This document shows, one piece after another, positions 22,597 to 32,400 of a stretch of 64,000 nucleotides of DNA. Each line of letters opens with the position of its first letter. Position 1 is the first letter of the stretch. The notes beneath the pieces were generated by a model. That model made no database searches, was not told the origin of the DNA, and was given only the letters and a program-made list of their open reading frames with translations. A program made the translations under genes and the position numbers. The stretch comes from Paenibacillus alginolyticus DSM 5050 = NBRC 15375 (GTDB taxonomy: Bacteria; Bacillota; Bacilli; Paenibacillales; NBRC-103111): assembly GCF_000422905.1 (NCBI RefSeq), contig NZ_AUGY01000028.1, positions 1 through 64,000 on the forward strand, given 5' to 3'.

Positions 22597-23584
22597 TGCA
22601 ATGGGTGGCGACAATGCCCCTAAAATCGTAGTGGAAGGTGCACTCGCAGCGGCCAGAGAATGGAAAGATGTACATATCATTCTGGTCGGCAATAGCGCCG
22701 CGATTGAAGCGCACCTCACAGAAAGACCAGCAAACTTAACGATCCGTCACACGGAAGAAGTCATTGAAGCAGAGGATGAGCCTGTTAAGGCCGTTCGCCG
22801 CAAAAAAGACGCTTCTATGGTGGTAGCAGGTAGGTTGGTACGTGAGAAGGAAGCAGAAGCCATGATTTCCGCAGGAAATACAGGTGCTTTGATGACGACT
22901 GGACTGCTAGTCGTAGGAAGAATTCCAGGGATTGAACGTCCTGCACTGGCGCCTATGATTCCAACTATGGATGGAAATGGTGTTCTTGCGCTCGATCTGG
23001 GAGCTAATATGGATGCAACAGCCGAACAGCTGATTCAATACGCCATTATGGGCAGTATTTACCGCTCCAAAGTACATGGTCTTGCCAAGCCTCGAGTAGG
23101 CCTGCTGAATGTGGGTACAGAAGCGACCAAAGGGAATGAATTAACGAAAGCGGCATATCCTTTAATGGAACAAGCTCCTATTCATTTTGTTGGGAATGTC
23201 GAATCCTCACAAGTGCTTCGTGCCAAATGCGATGTCATCGTATGCGATGGATTCGCAGGAAATATCATGCTGAAATCATTGGAAGGCGCTGCGTCTACCA
23301 TTTTTTCAGCACTGAAACAAGAGTTCACCAAAACCATTTTTACTAAACTTGCAGCGGCAGTCTTGAAACCAGGACTTACACAATTCCGCAAAAAGTTGGA
23401 TTATAACGAACATGGGGCGGCTCCTTTTTTGGGTATTGATGGATTAGTCCTGAAAAGCCATGGCTCCTCCGATGCGAATGCCATTAAGAACGCAGTTCGT
23501 CAAGCGAGAATTGCCTTACAAAATGATTTGGTTGGCACGATATCTGCCGAAATTAGCCACGGGAAGAGAGATATAACAACATGA
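22580..23584 (+). CDS. plsX: phosphate acyltransferase PlsX
   Basis: This 334-residue enzyme makes acyl-phosphate from acyl-ACP, the first step of phosphatidic acid synthesis in the PlsX/PlsY route. [20 protein letters not shown] is the family N-terminus, and [16 protein letters not shown] and [15 protein letters not shown] are further conserved blocks. AGGGAGG precedes the ATG inside fapR. The ATGA at the end overlaps the fabH start. Confidence 0.97.
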   Translation: MRIAIDAMGGDNAPKIVVEGALAAAREWKDVHIILVGNSAAIEAHLTERPANLTIRHTEEVIEAEDEPVKAVRRKKDASMVVAGRLVREKEAEAMISAGNTGALMTTGLLVVGRIPGIERPALAPMIPTMDGNGVLALDLGANMDATAEQLIQYAIMGSIYRSKVHGLAKPRVGLLNVGTEATKGNELTKAAYPLMEQAPIHFVGNVESSQVLRAKCDVIVCDGFAGNIMLKSLEGAASTIFSALKQEFTKTIFTKLAAAVLKPGLTQFRKKLDYNEHGAAPFLGIDGLVLKSHGSSDANAIKNAVRQARIALQNDLVGTISAEISHGKRDITT

Positions 23585-24567
23585 ATTTAATACCGGTTGG
23601 GGTACTCGGAACGGGTAAATATGTACCAGAACGAATTTTAACAAATCAAGAATTGGAAACCATGGTAGAAACGAATGATGAGTGGATCGTGACCAGAACG
23701 GGTATACGTGAGAGACGGATAGCCGCAGAAGGACAAGCCACGTCTGATCTTTGTTATGAAGCCGCACTGATTGCTCTGAATAATGCAGGGATTACGGCAG
23801 ATCAACTTGATTTAATTATAGTAGCGACAATTACACCTGATATGGCATTCCCTTCCACGGCATGTATTCTCCAGGAGAAGCTGGGAGCCAAAAAAGCAGC
23901 AGCTTTTGACTTGTCTGCAGCTTGTTCGGGTTTTGTATATGGACTAGCTAATGCTTCAAATTTCATTGCCACTGGTACATATAAACATGCACTTATCATT
24001 GGCGCGGATTGTTTATCCAAAATTACTGACTATACAGACCGTAACACATGCATTCTTTTTGGCGATGGTGCTGGAGCCGTTGTTATTGGAGAAGTGCCTG
24101 AACATAGAGGTTTTAAATCTTTTGAGTTAGGCGCTGACGGTACTGGAGGTCCCCTCCTAAAAATTGAAGGTGGCGGGTCACGCAATCCTTCCTCCCAAGC
24201 TTCTATTGACCAACGTTTGCACTACATCTACATGGCCGGAGCCGAAGTCTTCAAGTTTGCCGTCCGGATCATGGGCAATGCCGCTGATGAAGCGCTTCGC
24301 AAAGCAGGCTGGGAAAAAACAGACATCGATCTGCTCGTACCGCACCAAGCAAACATGAGAATCATTCAAGCTTCTCTAAATCGTCTAGAACTGACTGACG
24401 AGAAATGCATGATCAACCTAGACAAATACGGCAACATGTCCGCGGCCTCTATCCCTGTAGCTCTCGCAGAAGCGGTTGAGCAGGGAAGATTGAACGAAGG
24501 CGACCGCCTCGTGCTAGTTGGCTTTGGCGGCGGCTTAACTTGGGGCGCATCTGCTTTGGTTTGGTAG
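23581..24567 (+). CDS. fabH: beta-ketoacyl-ACP synthase III
   Basis: This 328-residue initiating condensing enzyme joins a short acyl-CoA to malonyl-ACP. The catalytic triad is complete: Cys115 in AACSGF, His255 in VPHQANMR and Asn285 in GNMSAAS. In Paenibacillaceae, Ile- or Val-derived primers would give branched fatty acids. Translation is coupled to plsX by an ATGA overlap. A long repeat-filled gap follows before fabD. Confidence 0.97.
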   Translation: MNLIPVGVLGTGKYVPERILTNQELETMVETNDEWIVTRTGIRERRIAAEGQATSDLCYEAALIALNNAGITADQLDLIIVATITPDMAFPSTACILQEKLGAKKAAAFDLSAACSGFVYGLANASNFIATGTYKHALIIGADCLSKITDYTDRNTCILFGDGAGAVVIGEVPEHRGFKSFELGADGTGGPLLKIEGGGSRNPSSQASIDQRLHYIYMAGAEVFKFAVRIMGNAADEALRKAGWEKTDIDLLVPHQANMRIIQASLNRLELTDEKCMINLDKYGNMSAASIPVALAEAVEQGRLNEGDRLVLVGFGGGLTWGASALVW

Positions 24568-24586
24568 GAGTTAGTTTTACTATCTT

Positions 24587-24999
24587 CACTATCCCTAAGG
24601 CTCAGGTGCTTAGAAAAAGCCAATTCTTTTCATCAATTTGGCTGAACCAGAGGGTTGTGTTGGATAAATGCACGATTGATTGACAAATCTTGCAGCTGAT
24701 AAAAGTTTTTCGGGTGATGCTTTTGGCACTATCCCTAAGACTCAGGTGTTTAGAAATAGGCCATTTTTATTCTATTTACTGAACCCGAGGGTTACGCGGG
24801 ATGAATGCACAATTGATTGAAAAATGTTTCAGCTGATAAAATGTTTTCAGGGTGAGCTAGCGGCACTATCCCCGAGACTCAGAAGACAAATTAAGTAGGC
24901 GCAGAAGAACACAAGAATTGAAAAACTGAAGAACTGAAGAACTGAAGAACTTAAGAACTTAAGAACTGAAGAACTAAGGAATGAGCCAAGGGGATAGTG
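24587..24999. repeat. tandem 140-bp repeat bounded by CACTATCCC motifs
   Basis: Two diverged units of about 140 and 137 bp start at 24587 and 24727 with CACTATCCCTAAG. A third partial copy starts at 24864 (CACTATCCCCGAG), and an inverted copy GGGGATAGTG stands at 24990-24999. Units share CTCAGGTG.TTAGAAA, a GAGGGTT block, TGAATGCAC or its variant, and CAGCTGATAAAA. No ORF is supported. The array fills most of the 538-base gap between fabH and fabD and may be a genome-specific interspersed repeat. Confidence 0.75.
24915..24978. repeat. 9-bp minisatellite AACTGAAGA
   Basis: About seven head-to-tail copies of AACTGAAGA, with A/T substitutions in some, form a simple tract inside the fabH-fabD gap. 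Such tracts change copy number by slippage. Confidence 0.85.
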
Positions 25000-25105
25000 T
25001 CAATAAGGGTTATAGAAAAATAATGACTCGTGAAAAAAATGGAATTTTAAGCAAAAAATATAATTAATTACTGAAAATTATCGCGGAAGGGGATCCTTTT
25101 CTCGT

Positions 25106-26056
25106 ATGGGTAAAATAGCATTTGTATTTCCTGGTCAAGGCTCGCAATCCGTGGGTATGGGGCATGATTTATACACGAATCATCCTGCTGCTAAAGCATA
25201 TTTTGAGCGTGCTAACGAAGCGCTAGGCTTTTCGTTATCTGATCTGATCTTCCAAGGTCCAGAGGACCAATTGAAGATCACGTATCACACGCAGCCTGCG
25301 CTGCTGACAACAAGCATCGCTTGTCTGGAAGCGTTCAAGGCTGCTGGCATTATGCCTGACTATGTCGCCGGACATAGTCTCGGTGAATACAGCGCGCTGG
25401 TTGCAGCGGGCGTGCTTGCGTTCGAAGACGCGGTACGCACCGTGCGGGCCCGCGGCGAGTTCATGGAACAGGCCGTCCCTGGCGGCCTGGGGGCAATGGC
25501 AGCTGTGCTGGGAGCCGAGCGCGAAGCGCTTGCGGAGCTGTGCGCAGCTATCACAAGCGGCGGCTCCGTCGTGGAGCTCGCCAATGTGAACTGCCCGGGA
25601 CAGATCGTCGTCTCGGGCAGTAAAGAGGGCGTTGCAGCGGTTGTTGAACGCTGCAAAGAAGCTGGAGCGAAGCGTGCCATACCGCTCGAGGTGAGCGGGC
25701 CTTTTCACTCTTCACTCATGAAGCCAGCCTCGCAGCGCCTCGCAGAGGTGCTTGCGTCGATCGAGATGAGTGATGCAGCCGTGCCCGTTGTGGCCAACGT
25801 AACGGCTCGTCCTGTCACGCAGCCCAGCGATATTCGCGGGCTGCTCGTAGAGCAAGTGTACTCTCCTGTTCTGTGGGAGGACACCATTGTTTATCTGATC
25901 GGCCAAGGCGTTGATACGTTCATTGAGCTTGGCTCGGGAACCGTTCTCGCCGGTCTGATTAAAAAGGTAGACAAAACGGTGAAAACCGTGTCGATTGGTA
26001 GCCTGGAAGCTTTGGATAAGTATATGCAGGAGGTACACAATCATGTTAACGGGTAA
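25106..26056 (+). CDS. fabD: malonyl-CoA:ACP transacylase
   Basis: This 316-residue enzyme moves malonyl from CoA to acyl carrier protein. It has [14 protein letters not shown] at the N-terminus, the nucleophile Ser91 in GHSLGEYSA, and His201 in GPFHSSLM. The middle third (about 25,360-25,860) is clearly richer in G+C than the gene ends and the neighbours, with Ala/Gly/Arg-rich coding. An AT-rich 100 bases before it holds a TATAAT (25059-25064), so it may have its own promoter. fabG overlaps by 14 bases. Confidence 0.97.
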   Translation: MGKIAFVFPGQGSQSVGMGHDLYTNHPAAKAYFERANEALGFSLSDLIFQGPEDQLKITYHTQPALLTTSIACLEAFKAAGIMPDYVAGHSLGEYSALVAAGVLAFEDAVRTVRARGEFMEQAVPGGLGAMAAVLGAEREALAELCAAITSGGSVVELANVNCPGQIVVSGSKEGVAAVVERCKEAGAKRAIPLEVSGPFHSSLMKPASQRLAEVLASIEMSDAAVPVVANVTARPVTQPSDIRGLLVEQVYSPVLWEDTIVYLIGQGVDTFIELGSGTVLAGLIKKVDKTVKTVSIGSLEALDKYMQEVHNHVNG

Positions 26057-26783
26057 GGTTGCACTGGTAACAGGGGCATCACGAGGTATTGGCCGAGCGA
26101 TTGCTTTGCATTTGGCTGAACATGGGGCCGATGTTGTTGTGAACTATGCAGGAAGTGAAGCTGCTGCTGGAGAAGTTGTAGCGCAGATTGAAGCGATGGG
26201 ACGTAAAGCTATTAAGCTGCGTGCCGACGTAAGCAGTTTTCAAGAAGCTGATGATTTAGTGAAGCAAACGCTAGAAAGTTTTGGTAAAATTGATATTCTT
26301 GTGAATAATGCTGGCATAACAAGAGACAATTTAATCATGCGGATGAAGGAAGAAGAGTTCGATCAAGTCATCGCTACGAATCTCAAGGGTGTGTTCAACT
26401 GTGTAAAAGCCGTTACTCGCCCGATGATGAAACAGCGTTTCGGTCGAATTATTAATATATCTTCTGTAGTAGGCGTGCTCGGTAACCCGGGTCAGGCCAA
26501 CTATGTAGCAGCAAAAGCAGGCGTTATTGGCTTAACTAAAGCGACTGCAAGAGAACTATCTTCTCGAGGCATTACGGTGAATGCTGTAGCGCCAGGTTTC
26601 ATTGAAACCGATATGACGGACAAGTTGTCATCCGAGATGCGAGAGCAAATGTTGAAGCAAATTCCGCTGGAGCGACTTGGTCAACCAGAGGAAATTGCCA
26701 AGGTTGTTCGCTTCCTAGCATCGGACGATGCGTCCTACATGACAGGCCAAACACTCCATGTGGATGGCGGCATGTACATGTAA
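26043..26783 (+). CDS. fabG: 3-oxoacyl-ACP reductase
   Basis: This 246-residue short-chain dehydrogenase uses NADPH to reduce 3-ketoacyl-ACP. It has the dinucleotide loop [12 protein letters not shown], the NNAG motif, and the catalytic Ser141, Tyr154 and Lys158 ([13 protein letters not shown]). The ATG at 26043 follows GGAGGT and overlaps fabD. The upstream in-frame start inside fabD lacks a ribosome site. Confidence 0.97.
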   Translation: MLTGKVALVTGASRGIGRAIALHLAEHGADVVVNYAGSEAAAGEVVAQIEAMGRKAIKLRADVSSFQEADDLVKQTLESFGKIDILVNNAGITRDNLIMRMKEEEFDQVIATNLKGVFNCVKAVTRPMMKQRFGRIINISSVVGVLGNPGQANYVAAKAGVIGLTKATARELSSRGITVNAVAPGFIETDMTDKLSSEMREQMLKQIPLERLGQPEEIAKVVRFLASDDASYMTGQTLHVDGGMYM

Positions 26784-26796
26784 GTTTTACCAGAAA

Positions 26797-26846
26797 GAGA
26801 ATCTCAAAATTGACTACTGGCAATCTGTCAGAGATTCTCGTATAAT
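26797..26846 (+). promoter_or_regulatory. inverted repeat and -10 box before acpP
   Basis: AGAGAATCTC (26798-26807) and GAGATTCTCG (26831-26840) are complementary at nine of ten positions, and TATAAT (26841-26846) follows at once. This could be an internal acpP promoter with an operator, or a processing hairpin. A TTGACT at 26810 is 25 bases from the -10 box and too far to serve with it. Confidence 0.45.
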
Positions 26847-26867
26847 ACCAAAGAGGAGGTGAACCGG

Positions 26868-27101
26868 ATGTCCGACGTATTGGATCGTGTTAAACGAATT
26901 GTTGTCGATCGTCTAGGGGTTGATGAAGCTGAAGTCACCCTCGAAGCATCTTTCAAAGAAGATCTTGGTGCTGATTCTCTCGATGTAGTTGAATTAGTAA
27001 TGGAATTAGAAGATGAGTTCGATTTAGAAATTTCAGATGAAGATGCTGAGAAGATTACGACTGTAGGAGAAGTTACGAATTACATAAAATCTCATACGTA
27101 A
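26868..27101 (+). CDS. acpP: acyl carrier protein
   Basis: This 77-residue, very acidic protein carries acyl chains during fatty-acid synthesis. The phosphopantetheine attachment is Ser37 in [15 protein letters not shown]. The ATG at 26868 follows AGGAGGTG and is chosen over an in-frame upstream start. A terminator follows it, so fabF is probably expressed separately. Confidence 0.98.
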   Translation: MSDVLDRVKRIVVDRLGVDEAEVTLEASFKEDLGADSLDVVELVMELEDEFDLEISDEDAEKITTVGEVTNYIKSHT

Positions 27102-27111
27102 TAGTCTACCG

Positions 27112-27143
27112 AGTCCCGTTTCTAATCAAGACGGGACTTTCTC
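27112..27143 (+). terminator. terminator after acpP
   Basis: AGTCCCGT (27112-27119) pairs with ACGGGACT (27131-27138) around an 11-base loop and is followed by TTTCTCT. Confidence 0.75.
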
Positions 27144-27207
27144 TCCATTTTCAAACAATGAGAAACCTCACTCGAGGCCATTCAAGGATGAGCAACCGCG
27201 TTTAGCG

Positions 27208-27339
27208 AGGAGAGAATTTGGTCTAGACCAAAGATCCCTATAAGCGGAGAGACTTTGGTCTACGACCAAAGATCCCTATATTAAGTTTTAAGCCAATAAG
27301 AAAGCTGTTTTCGGGAACCGAAAACTTGTACTTTCTTAT
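27208..27339. repeat. tandem palindromes and long hairpin before fabF
   Basis: Two copies of a unit of about 38 bp carry TTTGGTCTAGACCAAA (27217-27232, a perfect palindrome) and TTTGGTCTACGACCAAA (27254-27270), each followed by GATCCCTATA. Then ATAAGAAAG (27296-27304) pairs with CTTTCTTAT (27331-27339), enclosing TTTTCGG/CCGAAAA (27308-27324). The T-run needed for termination is absent. Operators for an unknown regulator or mobile repeat copies are both possible. Confidence 0.65.
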
Positions 27340-27380
27340 GTGGAAAAAAATGATGCTTTACTACATAGAAGGTGGTACAA

Positions 27381-28616
27381 ATGAACAGAGTTGTAATTAC
27401 AGGTATGGGCGTAGTTACTGCCCTTGGTCAAGATTTAGAAACGTTTTGGGGCAATCTGACTTCCGGTAAATCCGGGGTTAGTTTGATTGAGAATTTTGAT
27501 GTCAGCGAGTATCCGACTCGTATTGCAGCTGAGGTTAAAGATTTTAATATTGAAGATTATGTGGATCGTAAGGATGCACGTCGGATGGATCGTTTCGTTC
27601 AATTCGCTGTTGCTGGTGCGGTTAACGCGCTAAAAGACGCGAACTTGAATGTAAAGGAAGATACGGATCCTGAACGTGTGGGCGTATCGGTTGGATCAGG
27701 AATTGGTGGATTGAATACATGGGAAGAACAGCATAGAATTCTTTTGGAAAAGGGCCCGAAACGCGTATCTCCCTTCTTTATTCCGATGATGATTGCGAAT
27801 ATGGCATCTGGTCAAGTTTCAATGATTACTGGGGCAAAAGGGCCGAACTCCACGGCAGTTACTGCGTGTGCGACAGGTACACACTCCATCGGTGATTCCT
27901 TCAAAATGATTCAACGCGGCGATGCTGACGTGATGATCTGCGGTGGAGCTGAAGCAACGATTACACCGATTGGTGTGGCTGGCTTCTGTGCTTTGCGCGC
28001 GATGTCAACTCGCAATGAAGAGCCGCATTTGGCTAGCCGCCCGTTTGATACAGACCGCGATGGTTTTGTCATGGGCGAGGGAGCAGGCGTGATGATTTTG
28101 GAATCACTCGAACATGCGCAGAAGCGTGGGGCACGCATCTATGCGGAAGTGATCGGTTATGGGATGAGCGGTGATGCTTATCACATGACAGATCCAGATC
28201 CGGATGGGGCAGCACGTTGTATGGTCAAAGCGATTAAAGACGCGGGCATTAGCCCAGAGTCGATTTCTTACATCAATGCTCATGGAACGTCTACGCCAGT
28301 GGGAGATAGATCGGAGACAACGGCGATTAAGAAAGCATTAGGCGAACATGCCTACAATGTAGCTGTTAGCTCTACAAAATCAATGACTGGCCATTTACTT
28401 GGCGCTGCCGGCGGTGTAGAGGCTGTTATCTGTGGTTTAACCATTTCTAAGAGCTTGATTGCACCGACCATCAATTTGGTCAACCAAGACTCAGAGTGTG
28501 ATTTGGATTATGTGCCAAACACAGCCCGCGCGGCGAAGGTTGACATTGCGATGTCGAACTCATTTGGCTTTGGTGGACATAATGCAACGATTATCTTGAA
28601 AAGGTTTGAAGCATAA
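27381..28616 (+). CDS. fabF: beta-ketoacyl-ACP synthase II
   Basis: This 411-residue elongating condensing enzyme has the nucleophile Cys163 in [11 protein letters not shown], His in [11 protein letters not shown] and His in [14 protein letters not shown]. The ATG at 27381 follows AAGGTGG. It completes the set fabH-fabD-fabG-acpP-fabF in one cluster, which in B. subtilis is split between loci. Confidence 0.97.
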   Translation: MNRVVITGMGVVTALGQDLETFWGNLTSGKSGVSLIENFDVSEYPTRIAAEVKDFNIEDYVDRKDARRMDRFVQFAVAGAVNALKDANLNVKEDTDPERVGVSVGSGIGGLNTWEEQHRILLEKGPKRVSPFFIPMMIANMASGQVSMITGAKGPNSTAVTACATGTHSIGDSFKMIQRGDADVMICGGAEATITPIGVAGFCALRAMSTRNEEPHLASRPFDTDRDGFVMGEGAGVMILESLEHAQKRGARIYAEVIGYGMSGDAYHMTDPDPDGAARCMVKAIKDAGISPESISYINAHGTSTPVGDRSETTAIKKALGEHAYNVAVSSTKSMTGHLLGAAGGVEAVICGLTISKSLIAPTINLVNQDSECDLDYVPNTARAAKVDIAMSNSFGFGGHNATIILKRFEA

Positions 28617-28677
28617 TTTGCCTTCCTACGAAGAAAGATAACGGAATATCATTCTCTCTGGGTGGTGAATTAAGGCA

Positions 28678-29379
28678 ATGAATCGTGATATTAAAGAGCT
28701 GCAGCAGCGGATTGGGATTACATTTCGGAAAAAAGAGCTGCTTCAGCAAGCTTTTACCCATTCTTCATATGTCAATGAACACCGTATTGCTGGGCATAAA
28801 GATAACGAGCGTCTGGAGTTTCTAGGGGATGCTGTCCTTGAACTAACGGTTTCGGAATTTTTATATGATACTTATCCAGGGCGTTCAGAAGGTGAATTGA
28901 CGAAGCTCAGGGCGTCTATCGTTTGTGAGCCGTCACTCGTTACTTTCGCTGAAGATTTGGATTTCGGTGCTTTTGTATTACTCGGTAAAGGGGAAGAGCT
29001 TACTGGAGGGCGGTCACGCCCGGCGCTTCTCGCCGACGTTTTCGAGTCCTTTGTTGGAGCTTTATATCTTGATCAAGGCTTGGATATCGTAAAAGGTTTT
29101 CTCAAAAAGCACATATTCGCCAAAATCTCCAGCGAAGGTAAACTGCTAATTATTGATTACAAGACTCTATTGCAGGAGCATACCCAACATCACAACATGG
29201 GTTCGTTGGAATACCGCATTGTGAATGAACGAGGGCCCGCTCATGAACGTGAGTTTGTCGCTGAAGTGCATATGGATGCCGACCTTCTGGGAACCGGAGC
29301 AGGACGTTCCAAGAAAGAAGCTGAGCAGCAGGCTGCTGCTGGGGCTTTGTCGAAATTAAATGTGACTGTTCAGCGGTAA
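28678..29379 (+). CDS. rnc: ribonuclease III
   Basis: This 233-residue double-strand RNA nuclease processes rRNA precursors. The nuclease signature [19 protein letters not shown] holds the metal-binding Glu and Asp, and [16 protein letters not shown] is the second metal-binding block. A dsRNA-binding domain (about 160-230) ends with [19 protein letters not shown]. It is followed by a terminator before smc. Confidence 0.97.
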   Translation: MNRDIKELQQRIGITFRKKELLQQAFTHSSYVNEHRIAGHKDNERLEFLGDAVLELTVSEFLYDTYPGRSEGELTKLRASIVCEPSLVTFAEDLDFGAFVLLGKGEELTGGRSRPALLADVFESFVGALYLDQGLDIVKGFLKKHIFAKISSEGKLLIIDYKTLLQEHTQHHNMGSLEYRIVNERGPAHEREFVAEVHMDADLLGTGAGRSKKEAEQQAAAGALSKLNVTVQR

Positions 29380-29396
29380 TGCATATGGCTTTAAGG

Positions 29397-29420
29397 GGCG
29401 GCTGAGGCCGCCTTTTTTGT
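29397..29420 (+). terminator. terminator after rnc
   Basis: GGCGGC and GCCGCC close a four-base loop TGAG, followed by T-runs. Confidence 0.85.
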
Positions 29421-29448
29421 TTTTTTCTCTTATTTTTTAAAGGGATAT

Positions 29449-29456
29449 GTTACAAT
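29449..29456 (+). promoter_or_regulatory. extended -10 promoter of smc
   Basis: TGTTACAAT, an extended -10 (TACAAT at 29451-29456), lies 18 bases before the smc ATG at 29475. No strong -35 box is seen. It stands just after the rnc terminator. Confidence 0.45.
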
Positions 29457-29474
29457 AATTTCTGAGGTGAGACC

Positions 29475-32400
29475 ATGTTTTTGAGACGGATTGAATTATC
29501 CGGGTTTAAGTCTTTCGCAGACCGTACGGAATTGGAATTTGTACGCGGTATTACCGCGGTTGTAGGTCCTAACGGCAGTGGAAAAAGCAATATTTCGGAC
29601 GGAATCCGCTGGGTGTTAGGTGAGCAAAGTGCGAAGTCCTTACGTGGCGGTAAAATGGAAGATGTTATTTTTGCGGGCAGTGATGCGCGCCGAGCTGTCA
29701 ATTATGGGGAAGTCTCGCTGACGCTTGATAATACGTCACAATCGCTTCCACTTGACTTCAATGAAGTGACAGTTACTCGCAGAGTGCATCGCAATGGGGA
29801 TAGTGAGTATTTAATCAATAAGCAGCCCTGCCGTCTGAAAGATATAACGGAATTGTTCATGGACACGGGGATAGGGAAAGAAGCTTATTCTATTATTGGA
29901 CAAGGTCGGATCGAAGAAATTTTAAGTACCAAATCCGAAGATCGTCGAGGAATCTTTGAAGAGGCTTCGGGGATTGTTAAATATAAATCGCGTAAACGTG
30001 AAGCGGAGAAGAAATTAAGTGACACTGAGCAAAATTTGCTGCGGATTCACGATCTTGTTTCTGAGCTTGAGGATCAAATCGAACCGCTTCGCGAGCAGTC
30101 TGAGAAGGCGATTCGTTATAAAGAGCTTCGGGAGACGCTCAAAAGCAGTGAGATTGCTATGTATGTACATCAAATTGATCAAATTTACATTTCATGGAAT
30201 GATTCGAAACAGCTGCTAGAGAAGCTAGTGAAGGAACAAACGGAGCTTTCAACGATTGTGAATCAACATGATGCGCACTTGGAGAAGCATCGATGGGAAA
30301 CTCGCAGGTTAGAGGAGGAGCTGGAAAAGCTTCAAGAGAGTTTATTGCAGCTGAGCGAAGATTTCGAGAAGTGCGAAGGGCATGGTGAAGTGCTTAAAGA
30401 ACGTAAAAAGAATTATGTGGCTAATCACCAGCAGCTTAGCACTACAATCGCTATGCAAGAGCAGCGCAAAATAGATAAAGAAGATGAGCTAAGTCAACAG
30501 CGGGAGAAAATCATCCAAATTGGCGCCCAGCTCTTTGAGTTTCAAGCGAAGCTGACCGCGGAAGAACAACGGTTGCTTGGGGTTAATGGCGGTATCAGTT
30601 CCTCACCTGAAGATCAGTTGAAGGGCGAATTGTTGGAAACGCTAAACCGAATGGCTCAAGCGAGGAACGAGATTCGTTATGCTGAGCAGCAAACGGAAAG
30701 CATTGTTCGTAGATTGGAAAGGCTCGATGAAGAACGTCAGAAATGGGCAGAGCAGCGCGAGAAGATTTCGATCCGTAAGCAAGAGTTGACGGCTAAATTG
30801 GAACTAACGGTTAGTGAAATTGAGAATGAACGACAAAGGTATGTGCAGCTAACCCAAAGCTTGAAAAGCAAGCAAGGACTGCTTGATGAAGCACAAGGCA
30901 TGGTCCGCAAATGGGAGCAGAAGCTCGATGCACTGACATCACGCCGCGACACGATGAAAGAGATGGCCAACGATTACGATGGCTTCATGCAGGGTGTTAA
31001 AGAAGTACTTAAGGCGAAGAGTCGTAAGGATTTGCGCGGTATTCGCGGAGCCATAGCCGAGCTTGTAAAGGTGCCGGCAGACGTTGAGATTGCCATTGAG
31101 ACGGCGCTCGGCGGTGCCTTGCAAAATATCGTAGTTGAGACCGAAGCGGATGGCCGTGAAGCTATTGCCTTCTTGAAGCGCCGTCAAATGGGACGAGCTA
31201 CGTTCCTGCCTATGAATGTTATTCGCGGACGCTCGATTTCCGACAATGAGCTTACTTCTTTGAAATCTTCCAAAGGTTTTGTCGGCCTTGCAGTTGACCT
31301 CGTTTCATTTGACTCTACCTACCAGAACATCTTCTCAAGCTTGCTTGGGAATGTTGTTGTGGCGCAGAGCTTAGAAGATGCGAATCATATTGCTGCTAAA
31401 GCACAGTATCGCTATCGGGTTGTGACGCTGGAAGGTGACGTCGTGAACCCAGGCGGTTCGATGACAGGCGGAAGCTTGCAGAAGAAATCAACGAATCTGC
31501 TTGGGCGTCAACGTCAAATTGAGGAGCTGGATCAGGAGATAAAGACTTCTGAGCAGCAGCTCAGCGGCTTGCGCAGCCAATCCAGCGTGATGAAGCGCGA
31601 GATTACAGAAGATATGATGACGATCGAACAGCTGCGTCAACAGGGTGAGCAAAAACGAATCACTGAGCAGCAAATTCGGGCAGAATTGAATCCGCTTGAG
31701 TCAGAAAGCCGCACGGTTGAGGAGCAGCTAACGCTGGATAGTCAAGATCGAGGCTCGCTGCTTGAAGAGCAGGCAGATCTTGGACGGAAAAAAGTGGAGT
31801 CCGAAGCAGCGCTAGCTGAGCTGCAGCAAGAAGAAGCTTCTTTGCAGCAAGCGATTCGGGATGCCGAGCACTCCCGCAAAGCAAGTGAGTCGGAAAAGGA
31901 AGAGCTGCAAAGCCAGTTGACGGATTTGAAGGTCAAGGTAGCTTCAATTTCGCAAGAGAAACAGTCACTCCAAGATCAGCAGCGTCGATTGCAGCAGGAT
32001 CTTGGTGAAGCTGACCGTGAGAAGGAAATGAACCGCGGACTGCTCCAGCAGCTGGATCAAGATATGGCAGCACTTGAGCAGGAGACTGTGCTACAAGTTG
32101 AATTACTTAACGATCTCAAGCTCAAGAAGCAGCAATGCTCAGAAAACATTGATTTTAAGCGTGCTGAGCGAACGGATTGGTTACATAAGCTCGAGCAAGA
32201 AGAGAATGAAACCCGGACGCAACGTACTCAGCTGAAGCAGGTTGAAGAGAATTTGCATCAAACTGAAGTGCGCGTTACTCGATTGGATGTTGAGCTAGAA
32301 AACTTGCTGAAGAAGCTGGCGGAAGAATATGAGCTTAGTTATGAGTTAGCCAAAGAGCGCTATCCAGTTCCTGATGATATCCAAGGTACCCAGAGCAGAG

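Noticed and set aside
24915-24978. CRISPR-like array
   Set aside because: The units are 9 bp without unique spacers, so it is a minisatellite and not a CRISPR array.
24568-25105. Degraded transposase gene in the fabH-fabD gap
   Set aside because: No frame longer than a few dozen codons and no transposase motif on either strand.
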